Shown here piece by piece: positions 53,130 through 62,569 of a stretch of 64,000 nt of DNA. Source of the stretch: CAWJHE01 sp963842455 (GTDB taxonomy: Bacteria; Chloroflexota; Anaerolineae; Anaerolineales; UBA4823); assembly GCA_963842455.1 (NCBI GenBank), contig CAWJHE010000017.1:944340-1008339 (forward strand), given 5' to 3'. The notes beneath the pieces were generated by a model. The model was given only the letters and a program-made list of their open reading frames with translations, was not told the origin of the DNA and ran no database searches. The translations under genes were made by a program, and so were the position numbers. Numbering within the stretch: position 1 is the stretch's first letter; each line of letters opens with the position of its first letter.

Positions 53130-53404
53130 GTAAAGTCCTTCGTTGGTGATGGCTTTCTCTATTAATAATATCTCTATGTAAGCCTAAACGATAGTTATCT
53201 AATTATTTAAGCAAATAAAATTTCTGGTCAATAGACACCTTATGGCGCGATGGTAGTGCATTTTCATTGTCTAAAGTAGAAATTCACTGAGAAGTAAGAA
53301 CATCGATGAAAAAGCTAAAAAATTTCTGTCTGTAGCTTTTCCTAACGTATGGATCAAATTTGGCGGAACAATAGATTGTTTGGGGAATGGAAGTAAGAAA
53401 TCGG

Positions 53405-53590
53405 TTGAATGAACCCGCAGCTAGTTCTGCTGAGCGGGACAGCTGGGGATAATGAAGGCTGGCCTTCAGTATCAGTAGAGGTATTGCAGGCGATGGAAGG
53501 ATATAACCTGCTGCACACAGACCAGAATGGCTGGATCCAGCTCAGCACGGATGGGGAGCAGATGTGGGTGCAGGTGTCACAGTAGTGCCG
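53405..53590 (+). pseudogene. comEC remnant 2 (C-terminal end of the split copy)
   Basis: Matches comEC 48770-48949 (for example GYNLLHTDQNGWIQLSTDGEQ). With remnant 1 it reconstructs one broken comEC copy split by the sigma/DUF4367 genes. 53130-53404 otherwise shows no gene. Confidence 0.8.
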
Positions 53591-53628
53591 GGTGGAGAGG
53601 AAGTAAGATACCCGGTTCTATATCAGGC

Positions 53629-54000
53629 TCAAACGTGCTGGTCAAACAGGATCGGGTTGCCGTCAGGGTCCAAAACCATAAAGCTGGCTGGTCCGCTGGT
53701 GCTCTCATCCGCCTCGCTGACCAGCGCTACACCCTGCGCTTTGAGCTGGCGCTGCAACTGGCGCACGTCGGTGTAGGTCTCGAGTTCCTGGGCGCTCTGA
53801 TCCCAGCCAGGGTTGAAGGTCAGGATGTTCTTTTCGAACATCCCCTGGAACAGGCCGATGACATGCTCTCCATTTTTCAGGATCAGCCAGTTCTGGGAAA
53901 TATCGCCGTGGAATACTTGAAAGCCCAGTTTTTCGTAGAAGTCCTTGGATGCCTGGATATCTTTGACTGCCAGACTGATTGAAAAGGCGCCTAATTCCAT
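53629..54000 (-). CDS. VOC-family protein, copy 2
   Basis: 124 codons including the stop, ATG 54000 with AAAAGGAG seven bases upstream. Same VOC domain as 48970-49341 with a few substitutions. An open frame that links it to the upstream gene (402 aa) results from a one-base shift and is not a real fusion. It forms an operon with the PhnB-like gene, 14 bp away. Confidence 0.85.
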   Translation of the reverse strand: MELGAFSISLAVKDIQASKDFYEKLGFQVFHGDISQNWLILKNGEHVIGLFQGMFEKNILTFNPGWDQSAQELETYTDVRQLQRQLKAQGVALVSEADESTSGPASFMVLDPDGNPILFDQHV

Positions 54001-54014
54001 GTGATTCTCTCCTT

Positions 54015-54898
54015 TTATCCTTCGTATGCCTGTTGTAATTTGGCGATGTCGAATTTCTTCATAGCCAGAAACGCTTGAGTCACGTCGTGCAAGTTTTTCG
54101 GGGTCCTGGCTTTGCATCATTTCTTCCATGTTCGCCGGGACAATTTGCCAGGAAAATCCATAGCGGTCTTTGAGCCACCCGCATTGCTCCGCCTCAGGGA
54201 CGGCAGACAGCTTCTCCCAATAGTCATCGATTTCTGCCTGGGTATCGCAGTTCACGATGAAGGAAATCGCTTCGTTGAACGCAAAAAGGTGCTCATACGC
54301 GCTGTCCATGGCGCCGAACTCCTGCCCGAACAGCGAGAAGGTCGCATATTTGATGGCGCCTTCCGGGTTGGGCGGCTCGTCTTTGCCGTAATGCTCGGCG
54401 GTCAATATCTTGGGCTGCCGGAAAGTGGACGCCCAGAAATGGATGGCTTCTTCCGCTTTGCCGCATACGCCGCCCACGAACATGATCACCGGCGTGATCT
54501 TCTGTTTGCCTGGCGCTTCGCCAGTATAAAATATTTGCCAGGATAGCCCGTAGCGGTCCTGCAGCCAGCCATACCGCTCGCTAAACGGGTAGGCGCCCAG
54601 CTCCATCAAAACCTGCCCGCCAGGCGAGAGCTTTTGCCAGATTTCATCCACTTCTGTTTGGGTCTGGCAATCAACTCGCAAGGAGACCGAGGGATTGAAT
54701 TTGAAATATGGGCCGGCGCTGATAGCCTGAAACTCCAGCCCCGCCAGCTCGAAGCTCACGATGTCTACCGAGCCGGATGGCGTATCGTGAAGCTTGTGTC
54801 GTATGCTTGATTTTTGAATCCGGGAAGATTGAAACATACAGGTTGGCCGCCTCGACAGCTTCCTGGTCGTACCACAAATGCGGGATTATCTTTTGCAT
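54015..54898 (-). CDS. Two-domain PhnB-like VOC protein, two frameshifts
   Basis: Start MQKIIPHLWYDQEAVEAANLYVSIFPDSKI at 54898, first shift at about 54793-54800, second at the T5 run 54094-54098 (coding-strand A5). Removing one base at each gives two PhnB-type VOC domains: GPYFKFNPSVSLRVDC and GWLQDRYGLSWQI in the first, AFNEAISFIVNCDT and GWLKDRYGFSWQIVP in the second. The end is LHDVTQAFLAMKKFDIAKL and a TAA at 54015. Function unknown; PhnB is not a proven phosphonate enzyme. Confidence 0.75.
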
Positions 54899-55515
54899 CG
54901 GTTTTTCATCCTTTCAGGTAAAAGTATGGATGTCATGCATCAACGGTGGTCAAAGCGCTGGTTTTGGCTCTGAGAAACTAACTTGTGAAAAACGGTTTCC
55001 TGCCGTGTAAACCATAGCGGGCGATCTTCCGTTGTATATTTTACCTTAATGGTCCAATTAAAACGATCAACATTAAGTACCTTAAATAGTCAAAAAGATT
55101 TTGGATTCAGGCATCTAAACGGGTTTTGACAAACGTATCCAAATATCAGAGAGCAGTTTAATAGGGAAACAATAGTGGATATCTTTATCCTGGAGCTAAT
55201 CCGCCACTAAATTGGCGGTTGTCTTGACCCGGGCGATGGATGAGGTAGAATTCAAATTGATGATTTTCGTACCGACACAAAAGTGAGGGCGTTGCATGTC
55301 ACATTCAGTCGCCAGTGTTACAAATGCGCTGTGCCAGGGATTGAGAAAGTTACCAGTTAGGAATGGAGAGTAAATGACAGTTTTTCTTGTTACTGGTATT
55401 CGTGATGGATATTCGATGGGAGGATAATGACCATACCCCATCCTCCCCCGAATAGCTAGAGGGGTGTAATCGGTGGTTGTGTTTATTTCGGACCAATAAT
55501 TCTCAGGATGCACTA
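54899..55515. other. Region without an assigned gene
   Basis: 617 bp between the PhnB-like gene and the exported protein gene. A hairpin CCGCCA CTAAAT TGGCGG (55201-55218) is followed by TTGTCTTG on the plus strand. A 105-codon minus-strand frame (55196-55513) has no recognisable domain and overlaps the next gene start; I do not call it. Confidence 0.5.
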
Positions 55516-55980
55516 ATGAGCCTTCATACTATGATGAAGATCAGCCTAATCATTGGTGTTATGGTAGGAATACTTGTGATAAGCTGGTTAGGATTATGGC
55601 TTGCAAATGGCGGATGGCCTGCAAGTGGGCCTACAGGTGATACTTTGCCCCCTAATATACAGAAAGTTAATCCCGCAGATGGCGCTTTAGTGTCGGAAAC
55701 AAATGGCTACTGTGTATGGTTTTTGTTTCACGAAGGCAATGGGATGGGGAGAGAGCCCAAAAACAAAGTAAACGCTTTTCTTGATGGAGCAAACATTACA
55801 TCTAGCGTTGAAGCTTGGACTGACTTAATATCCCCGCCTTTTCATGGTAGGTTTTGCTTCAATCGTAGCCAGTCCGGCAATAATCTATCACCAGGGTGGC
55901 ATACTGCGAAGGTCATTTATTCGGATCTCAAATTTAAAATATTTGTCTATACCTGGCGATTTCGCGTTGGAAATGAATAA
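55516..55980 (+). CDS. Exported or membrane-anchored hypothetical protein
   Basis: 154 aa from ATG 55516, AGGA seven bases upstream. One hydrophobic N-terminal segment (residues 6-28), then an Ig-like beta-rich region beginning NIQKVNPADGALVSE and ending in a Tyr/Phe-rich strand (FKIFVYTWRFRVG). No enzymatic motif seen. A second short hydrophobic frame continues downstream but is not called. Confidence 0.55.
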   Translation: MSLHTMMKISLIIGVMVGILVISWLGLWLANGGWPASGPTGDTLPPNIQKVNPADGALVSETNGYCVWFLFHEGNGMGREPKNKVNAFLDGANITSSVEAWTDLISPPFHGRFCFNRSQSGNNLSPGWHTAKVIYSDLKFKIFVYTWRFRVGNE

Positions 55981-56155
55981 CAAAAAGGGAGACAAGTGCA
56001 TGAAAAATTATGGTGTTACAATGATTTTGTTCATTGCCTTTTTTTTTGTGGCAACAACCTAAGAATAACCGCTCTTTTGCACTACTTCCTAACCTTTCGA
56101 TGCGTTCACCCTACTAAACAGGTAGCTAACGATAGATATTGCACGAATGATTGTG

Positions 56156-56173
56156 TACACTATTAATAGTGTA
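56156..56173. promoter_or_regulatory. 18-bp palindromic operator of the RHH antitoxin gene
   Basis: TACACTATTAATAGTGTA is perfectly symmetrical and lies 20 bp before the antitoxin GTG. It fits an autoregulatory site of a ribbon-helix-helix dimer. Confidence 0.6.
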
Positions 56174-56193
56174 ATTGTTGTAAGGAGGTTCCT

Positions 56194-56418
56194 GTGCCTT
56201 TAAAAAATATCACCTTTCGCGCAGAAGAAGGTCTCATTCACAGGGCGCGTGAGCGTGCAGCTGCAAACCAGACCACCTTGAATGAAGAGTTCAGAAAGTG
56301 GCTTGAGACGTATGTGAAACACTCCGAAACATCAGAAACTTATTCAGCTTTGATGAAGCGTTTGACTTATGTTCAACCCGGTCGCGCTTTTCGTAGAGAT
56401 GAAATCAATGAGCGTTAA
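56194..56418 (+). CDS. Ribbon-helix-helix antitoxin-like protein, orphan
   Basis: 74 aa from GTG 56194 with AAGGAGG five bases upstream. The N-terminal strand KNITFRAEEGLIHRARERAAANQTTLNEEFRKWLETY fits a VapB/CopG-like RHH fold. No toxin (PIN or other) follows; the next gene is on the other strand. Either the toxin has been lost or the protein is a free-standing regulator. Confidence 0.7.
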   Translation: MPLKNITFRAEEGLIHRARERAAANQTTLNEEFRKWLETYVKHSETSETYSALMKRLTYVQPGRAFRRDEINER

Positions 56419-56463
56419 AAACGTCAGCCTAATTTGGATTTCCTTTAGCCTGTCATAAACAAA

Positions 56464-57300
56464 TCAATACAGGATCAGTAAATCCTTAAGCGTCGTCTGG
56501 GCTACAGCTACGTCCCCGGCGATTTCCATGCGCGCCAGCGCCTGATCGAATGTAAACCGCCCGGAGGCGAAGATATTGAAATCCAGCACATCCATGTGTA
56601 TCGTAGCGACTGACTGCCCTGCACCGACCTTCCAGGTTCCCCCGGCCACGCCGGTCAGCTCAAAGATCAGCGCCTGGTTGTTCAAGCGAGGGGTGAGCGA
56701 TTTGGCCACATCCAGCATCACCAAAGCGGCGATGCGACCATCATGCTCAGCGCTTTGTTCGAAGTGGTGGTCCGTAGCCCGGCAGATATCCAGGCGGTGC
56801 ATCCAGGTGTCGCGGCTGTGGATCACCCACATCAGGTATTCAAACGAGATCGTCCCTGAGACCGGGTGGGAGACCTTGATCAAGCGGGTGAGCTGCTTGG
56901 CCAGGCGGAAGCGATAAGCCCAGTTGTGGATAGCCGGCGGGCCTACCTGGCGCAGCTCGGCGATGATTTCGTCTGCGGACTTGTCCCGGCGTTCCCGGAT
57001 CTGCAGGGCGTTGATGGCGTCTTCAGGCAATTGCCCGTTTTGGGGCCGGGCGCTGTACTGCCGCATCAGCTCCAGGTAGCCGCTCCCGCTGGCATAGCCG
57101 CCGGCCTGGTGCGCCAGCATGTCCCGCACCGTCCAGGCTGTGCAGGCGGTGGGTTTGTTCCAATCATCAGCTTCCAGTTTTTCCAGCAAGCTCAAAAAGC
57201 GTTCCAGCTCCACCTGCAGCAAAGTGTAGGCCTCGGCGGCGGTGGTATAGGGGATCTCGAGGGCATTGGGAACAGGTTTGTGAGAATCGTGCGTCAACAT
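56464..57300 (-). CDS. MDMPI/DinB-like four-helix protein (maleylpyruvate isomerase family)
   Basis: 278 aa from ATG 57300, AAAGGAG seven bases upstream. The pattern LEADDWNKPTACTAWTVRDMLAHQAGG, with the His metal-type motif, and MWVIHSRDTWMHRLDI fit the MDMPI_N/DinB family. Mycothiol dependence is known in actinobacteria only; here the thiol cofactor is unknown. It is probably regulated by the TetR gene upstream on the same strand (28-bp gap). Confidence 0.65.
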   Translation of the reverse strand: MLTHDSHKPVPNALEIPYTTAAEAYTLLQVELERFLSLLEKLEADDWNKPTACTAWTVRDMLAHQAGGYASGSGYLELMRQYSARPQNGQLPEDAINALQIRERRDKSADEIIAELRQVGPPAIHNWAYRFRLAKQLTRLIKVSHPVSGTISFEYLMWVIHSRDTWMHRLDICRATDHHFEQSAEHDGRIAALVMLDVAKSLTPRLNNQALIFELTGVAGGTWKVGAGQSVATIHMDVLDFNIFASGRFTFDQALARMEIAGDVAVAQTTLKDLLILY

Positions 57301-57328
57301 AGGTAACTCCTTTACCAATAAATATGAA

Positions 57329-57943
57329 TTATGTGCTCCAGGCTTTGTCCAGTACAGCGACCACAGACGGGATCAAAGCGCCAAAGCGCCCCTCTCCTAC
57401 CGGTAAATGCGGTTGGTTGGCGATATGCAGGGCAGTCAAGCCATGCATGATGGCGATCACCAGGTCGGTGATTTGTTCTTCCTGCAGGTCTGTAGCCAGG
57501 GAAGGGATAAACTTCTCCATGCGGGTATAAGCCTGGTGCAGCATGCTGGTACTGATCTGCAGGCTCTCCGCAGACGGTGTAAAACCCGGTACCGGACGTT
57601 CGAAGCAGAGCTGGTAGAGCTCCGGGTTTTGCAGCGCGAAGCGCATGTAGGCTTCGATGGTGAGCTGAATTTCTTCCTGCCAGCTTTGGGCGTTTTGGGT
57701 CGCCTGTGCCATGTGCTCGCCAAACAGGGTGAAGCCCAGCCGGAACAGGGCGTCGTACAGGTCCATTTTGCTGGAAAAGTAGTTGTACAGCGACGGGGCG
57801 CGCAGGTTGAGCTGGCGTGCTAATTCCTGCATGGAAAGGGCCGCCACGCCTTCAGTGCGCATAATGCTGCGCGCCGTGTCCATAATTCTGGCGATCATGG
57901 CATCTCGCTTGCGTTGCCGGTGGGGTGAGAGGTTGTTGGGCAT
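57329..57943 (-). CDS. TetR-family regulator
   Basis: 204 aa. N-terminal HTH: ARIMDTARSIMRTEGVAALSMQELARQLNLRAPSLYNYFSSKMDLYDALF. The C-terminal ligand region contains a DUF-type TetR_C pattern (WQEEIQLTIEAYMRFALQNPELYQLCFERP). It shares the strand and a short gap with the MDMPI-like gene, so the two are probably one operon. An AT-rich palindrome lies upstream. Confidence 0.88.
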   Translation of the reverse strand: MPNNLSPHRQRKRDAMIARIMDTARSIMRTEGVAALSMQELARQLNLRAPSLYNYFSSKMDLYDALFRLGFTLFGEHMAQATQNAQSWQEEIQLTIEAYMRFALQNPELYQLCFERPVPGFTPSAESLQISTSMLHQAYTRMEKFIPSLATDLQEEQITDLVIAIMHGLTALHIANQPHLPVGEGRFGALIPSVVAVLDKAWST

Positions 57944-57957
57944 AAAAATCCTTGATA

Positions 57958-57995
57958 AACTAATAGTATTAGATTATCTAATTATATTAGTATTA
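57958..57995. promoter_or_regulatory. AT-rich inverted repeat upstream of the TetR gene
   Basis: TAATAGTATTAGAT and ATCTAATTATATTAG form an imperfect inverted repeat around one central base, next to the TetR start. It is a plausible autoregulatory operator. Beyond it, 58000-58283 has no gene; a G10 tract lies at 58111-58120. Confidence 0.45.
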
Positions 57996-58283
57996 CCGGA
58001 ATTGTCAAGATCATTATTGAGTATTCTGACTGGTTTCTTTGGTTTCCTGATAATCGGTTTGGTTAATTGCCAAAATGGGCCCAAATCGTCCAAGCATATT
58101 GATTTTTTTGTGGGGGGGGGTATGATAGACATATAACAGTGCAGGACATCGATTTGCCCGGCAGGATCTGATTGCTTGCCTGCGGACGCTCCAAAAGGGG
58201 AGTTGATCTGATGATAGCTTTTTTGTCCTGCGCCAGGGGTTTATCTGCCATTCAATGTCAAAGGTTGCTGAAGGAGGGCAGCG

Positions 58284-59142
58284 ATGATAAAAAGTTCCTC
58301 AGGGTTATTGCGCTGGTTTTTGATCCTTATCGCCCTCATTGCCCTGGCAGCTGTGATCTATTGGGTCTTTGTTTTGCGTCCGCAGGCGGGTGGGCAAGCA
58401 TATGAGCTGCAAGCTTTGCAAGAGCGCTTACAGCAATTAGACATTCCCGTCAAAAGCCTGACAATTACCCATCCCACGCCTGCTAGAAATCGAATTGACT
58501 TTGAATAGTACTGGAAGCGTTGGTCGCCTGAGCGAGGCGGATATGCTTCACATGTTTCTGGCAGAGCGGGAAGTTGAGCTGGCTTATCTGCATTACGATC
58601 TGCCTGTCAAAAGCTACCGGCTGATGCTGATCATCCCCGAAGGTGATGTGGTGTACGATAGCGCCATCTTCCTCAACGAAGATTTGCCCTCTCAGCAGTT
58701 AAAGCCTGCTCCGCCTTCGACGGTGGATGTTTCCACGGCGAAACAAATCTTGGAGAGCGAGTTGGACTTCTACGGATTGAATCCGATATCCCTGGAAGCC
58801 TTCCAGGCATTTACTACCCAGAACAACAGTAAATTCTTCACGCTGCAATTGTCAACAGGTTCCAGCGCTGAAAACACCCCCAACCTGCAAATTAGCCAGT
58901 TCATTGCCAGTTTACGCCCTCAAATCGAGGACCTCAACCAGCGCTGCGCAACGCGGATTGTTGTTATACATGTGCGCATCCAGGATGAGGAGGACAGGCT
59001 CTTGGTGGATTACCTCGAGGATTTTGAAACCGGGAAACAGAGTTCTTGGATCGATGAAAGCACTGTCGAAGGCTGGTATCCCCAACCAGCGCCAGCCGTG
59101 GGTGGTGAGAACGCCGCCACTGCGACGCCTCAGCTACCCTAA
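58284..59142 (+). CDS. Membrane-anchored hypothetical protein, frameshifted
   Basis: ATG 58284 after GGAGGGCAGCG. Membrane segment at residues 11-31. The frame breaks at about 58478-58484; a one-base change joins it to a frame ending at 59142, about 285 aa. The exported part has a beta/alpha pattern (VELAYLHYDLPVKSYRLMLIIPEG) with a Pro/Ala/Thr-rich end. No motif recognised. It is convergent with the second DUF4367-like gene. Confidence 0.55.
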
Positions 59143-59181
59143 ATCGGCAAGCGCCGGCATGTTTGGGTCATCTTTTTTTCG

Positions 59182-61058
59182 CTATTCTATACTTTCAGCA
59201 ATCTCGATCCATACTTGGCTGGGATAAGCGTTGAAGCCGCTCACGGAGTACTTGATTCCATCTTCGAACCAGGTGACACTGGCGCCTCCATCCCCGCCGT
59301 TGGGGAGTTCCTTCCAGCCATTTTCATTCCAATACCCCTGCGAAATTAACGCCGGTTGGTTGTGGATCGTGATCTGTCGATAGGCTTCAGGATTGTTCTG
59401 GAGTATCATGTCCAAGGTATCGGTGCTGTCTTTGACCAGGCGAATGGAAATATCCAATTTACCATCACTGTAATGGAGGATCACTTTTTCAACGGTCCCT
59501 TCGATTGATACCTGGCCGTAGGTGAAATTCATACCCTCCGGTAATTTTGTCGGGAGCTTGAGCGGGAAGCTAGCCAGATTTTTGATGTCTTGGATGGATG
59601 TTAAGAACTCTGGGTCTGGTTGGTTCTCAGTTATAGTATGCACGCCGGTAATACTTTCCGCCAACCTTACCATTTCCTGCCGGGTCAACCAGTTGCGGGG
59701 GCTGCCTATGGGTCCTTCCTTCTGGGAAATGATCGCTATACTCAATCCTTCTGCCTGGATAAATAAGACCTGGTTTTGGAAACTCTGGCTGTTACAGATC
59801 TTACCAGCGTTGAGACTGCCATAGGCATATAGACCCTTTTCATTCAAGGCGCCGCCCACTCGTAGTTCTGCCTTTTCCACAAATACCTGGTCTGGTCGCA
59901 GTCCATCAACGACCAGGTCTTCAGGGGCCGGCAAGGATTCGGTTACACTTTCGGCGATGGTCAAAGACTGCGCGGGGGGATTACTCGAGTTGCCCAGCGG
60001 TAGGTCCGACGAGTGATGGTACTGCAAACAGATAGTCTGGCTGTCTGGGAAATACGTGGCGTATTCAAAACGGAAACCTTTCGGCAGCCAGGCTGGTTCA
60101 ATTACATCGAACCCGGCATCCTGTTCCACCTCACTAATAAATTTTTTCAGGTGATCTGCATCTGAATGTATTGCTCCTTGAGTGACCTGATCCGTAAGCG
60201 TGGCAGCCAGGCTCGCCAGACCGGTTTTATCCAGCCTTTGTTGTGTAAAGTCGGCTGATCCGGTTAATGTGATCGTATAGCGTATGCCATTCTCTTCCCA
60301 GCGTAGCGATTGTATTTCGGCGGATGCATCCCACTTTGCTTCGGTATCGCCGCCGAAGTGGAAATATCCTCCGCTGACGTACTCGCCAGTTACACGGTTG
60401 ATAGGAATTTCTTCCACGACCGCGCTGCTGCCTACAGGAGCAGTTTGATTATTGCTGGTTGTCAGGGGGCTCTGTATCAGCATGATGAAGCTGTAGGGAT
60501 CATCCCGCTGGTAGACGAGAGTTACCTCGTCCGGCCCACCAGTTGCGCCGATGAATTGCATTCCTTGCGGGATAACCGCAATAGCTTTTACCGGAAAATT
60601 GACCATCTGGCAAATCTGTTCGAGCGTGCAGCGTGGTGCATACGATTCACCGCAAGAGTCAACAAAAGCCGGTCTTAACGCAGGCGCTGGAGTTGAGAGT
60701 TGGCTGCAAAACACCGGGCGTTATACCAATCGAGATTTACCGGATTTGGAGTTGGCAAGGGTATCTGATCCGCGGTTGGGAGAAAGAACCGCAGGACGTT
60801 CTTTGCCCAAACCCGACCTTGCGGCAGGGCAAAGATCATTCCCAGCGCCAGCAACAGGACGAGCGCGCCGATGATGGCTGCAAGGTTATGATTTGAACCC
60901 AAAGGCCTTGTGTTCATTTTGGATTTCTTGGCCTGCAAGATGTTTTCCTCTTTAGCCAGGCGAGCCTGAAGGGTTGGCCATATGTCAATTTCGTTTGGAA
61001 GAGCGGCATCTTGCGCCAGGTGTGTCAGTATTGATTGGATGGTTGTGTTCTTTTTCAT
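59182..61058 (-). CDS. DUF4367-like anti-sigma protein, copy 2, frameshifted
   Basis: ATG 61058 (MKKNTTIQSILTHLAQDAALPNEIDIWPT), clearly related to the N-terminus of copy 1. Membrane segment at about residues 58-78. The frame breaks near 60690-60712; joined, it gives about 625 aa with several DUF4367-like units (AGFDVIEPAWLPKGFRFEYATYF, LPTKLPEGMNFTYG). Longer than copy 1 by about one more unit. The C-terminus AIAESME/EIAESIE is shared. Confidence 0.7.
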
Positions 61059-61068
61059 CGCTAAACCC

Positions 61069-61680
61069 TTACCTTTCATCATCTTCTGGATGATCGGTCT
61101 GCCAGAAAGGTCGCAGGTTTTCACGCAGCCTGCGGCGCGCCGCCAGCAGCCGCCAGCGTACCGTGGTTAGCGGACGTTGGAGTTCTTGGGCCATCTCGGT
61201 TTCGTTCATTTCTAGAAAGTGACGCATAATGACGGCTGCTCGTTGTTCCGGGGACAGTTGCCCTAATGCTTTCCACACCAACTGGCGTGTTTCCTCCGTT
61301 TCGATGATTTGATCGGGGCCAGGTTTGGGATCGAGCATCCAGTCGACGAACGGCAGTGTGCATTCGTATCTCTTCTGCATCCAACCGAACAAACCGCCTT
61401 TGCCGTTCAGCTGTTTTGATGGCTGCATTGATCACAATTCGCAAAAACCAGGGCTTCCAAATGACCGGCGGGCATCAAATTGGTCGATTTTCGTAGCTGC
61501 CTTGAGAAAGCAATCCTGAACAATGTCCTCAGCCAGGTTTAAGTCTTGAACGATGAGGTAGGCCGTGTAGACGGCTTGCACTTGATAAATTCTGACAAGC
61601 GCCTCCATGCCATCCAATTTGCCTTGCTTCAGACGGTCAATGGAATATATTTTCTCCAGGCTGGGTGTTTTTACAGTCAC
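61069..61680 (-). CDS. ECF sigma factor, copy 2, two frameshifts
   Basis: Three frames are needed: 61680 to about 61460 (region 2 start: VQAVYTAYLIVQDLNLAEDIVQDCFLKAATKIDQFDARRS), a middle part with LRIVINAAIKTAERQRR, and from about 61375 region 4 (LSPEQRAAVIMRHFLEMNETEMAQELQRPLTTVRWRLLAARRRL). About 200 aa if joined. The stop lies 10 bp before the DUF4367-like copy 2 start. Confidence 0.7.
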
Positions 61681-61941
61681 AATGAAGTCCTCTACTAATA
61701 ATATCTTTTTCTAAGGAAAAGTGAGAGTTAAAACGGTAAAACGAAGTGGATTGTGAATGGATTGCTGGCTATAAAGAAAAGTTTGACCATGTCATACTGG
61801 AATGAGCAATCGAAATCGGATGTTGTTATTTGCTCTTACAAGTACACTTAAAAAGGCAATCCTGACCGCTGCAAAGGAAAGCGTCAGTGGTCAGGATTGG
61901 ATAGTTTTGTATGTTTATATGCGTCGCAATTAGCTTGTGTG

Positions 61942-62383
61942 CTACTTGACTGGTTCGTAGGTCAGTGTTTGCTGGTCTGAGACCACAATCACCAATTGGC
62001 CGTCTTCGAAGCGGTAGGTTTCCGCCTGGTTCAGGTATTGCAAAATGACCTGCTCTTGATCCGTTATCCCTTCGGGCTGCATGCAGGCCATCATGGTGCT
62101 GGCTAGTTGTGAAAACTGGATCTTGTCTCCATTCACACTGTAACTGCCGCCGAAAGAATTACAGCCGCTATTCCCATGTACTTGCCCTTCGCTAAAAGTC
62201 AGTGTCATTTCATTGTGGGCATCAACAGGATCGCGCTTATCGATGGCGAATAGCTTCCAGGTGGTGTCGGCTAAGGTGGCTTCACCTGAGGGTAGATTAG
62301 GATTACACGCTGCTGCCGCAAGCAACCAACAAAATGGCCAAAAACATTAAACTCAAAGCTAACCGATATTTTCTATTTTTCAT
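61942..62383 (-). CDS. META-domain (HslJ-like) lipoprotein, frameshifted signal region
   Basis: ATG 62383 with AAAGGAG. The signal MKNRKYRLALSLMFLAILL continues after a one-base shift (about 62321-62330) into a lipobox-like LAAAACN and the META domain: DTTWKLFAIDKRD, NEMTLTFSEGQVHGNSGCNSFGGSYSVNGDKIQFSQLASTMMAC. HslJ-type proteins are linked to heat and antibiotic tolerance in Enterobacteria; the role here is unknown. Confidence 0.75.
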
Positions 62384-62569
62384 ATTTTTCTCCTTTAAAA
62401 GTCTATTATTTTGACGCTTGAATCAACTAAATTGTTCCAGGGCAGGTTTTCGCTGCTAAAAACAGGACCAGGTAGATTAAACGCACAAGTCCAAACGATC
62501 TTTTCCAGCATGGTGTTAAAATTCAATCGTCGCGCCTTTCAGATTGCCCGGTGAAAGGAAAAACCACCC

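Larger units (their letters stand above)
50585..54004. repeat. Diverged segmental duplicate of the comEC-VOC region (47345-49345)
   Basis: Order of matching pieces: comEC fragment, inserted sigma and DUF4367 genes, comEC tail, VOC gene. Orientation is the same as in the source. The VOC pair is the best conserved part. Confidence 0.75.

Noticed and set aside
53629..54837. A 402-aa open frame that looks like a PhnB-VOC fusion.
   Set aside because: The PhnB part ends naturally (KLQQAYEG then TAA at 54015) in another frame, and the VOC gene has its own RBS and ATG. A one-base insertion in an A5 run creates the apparent fusion.
55196..55513. A 105-codon minus-strand frame.
   Set aside because: No RBS or recognisable domain, and it overlaps the start of the exported protein gene.
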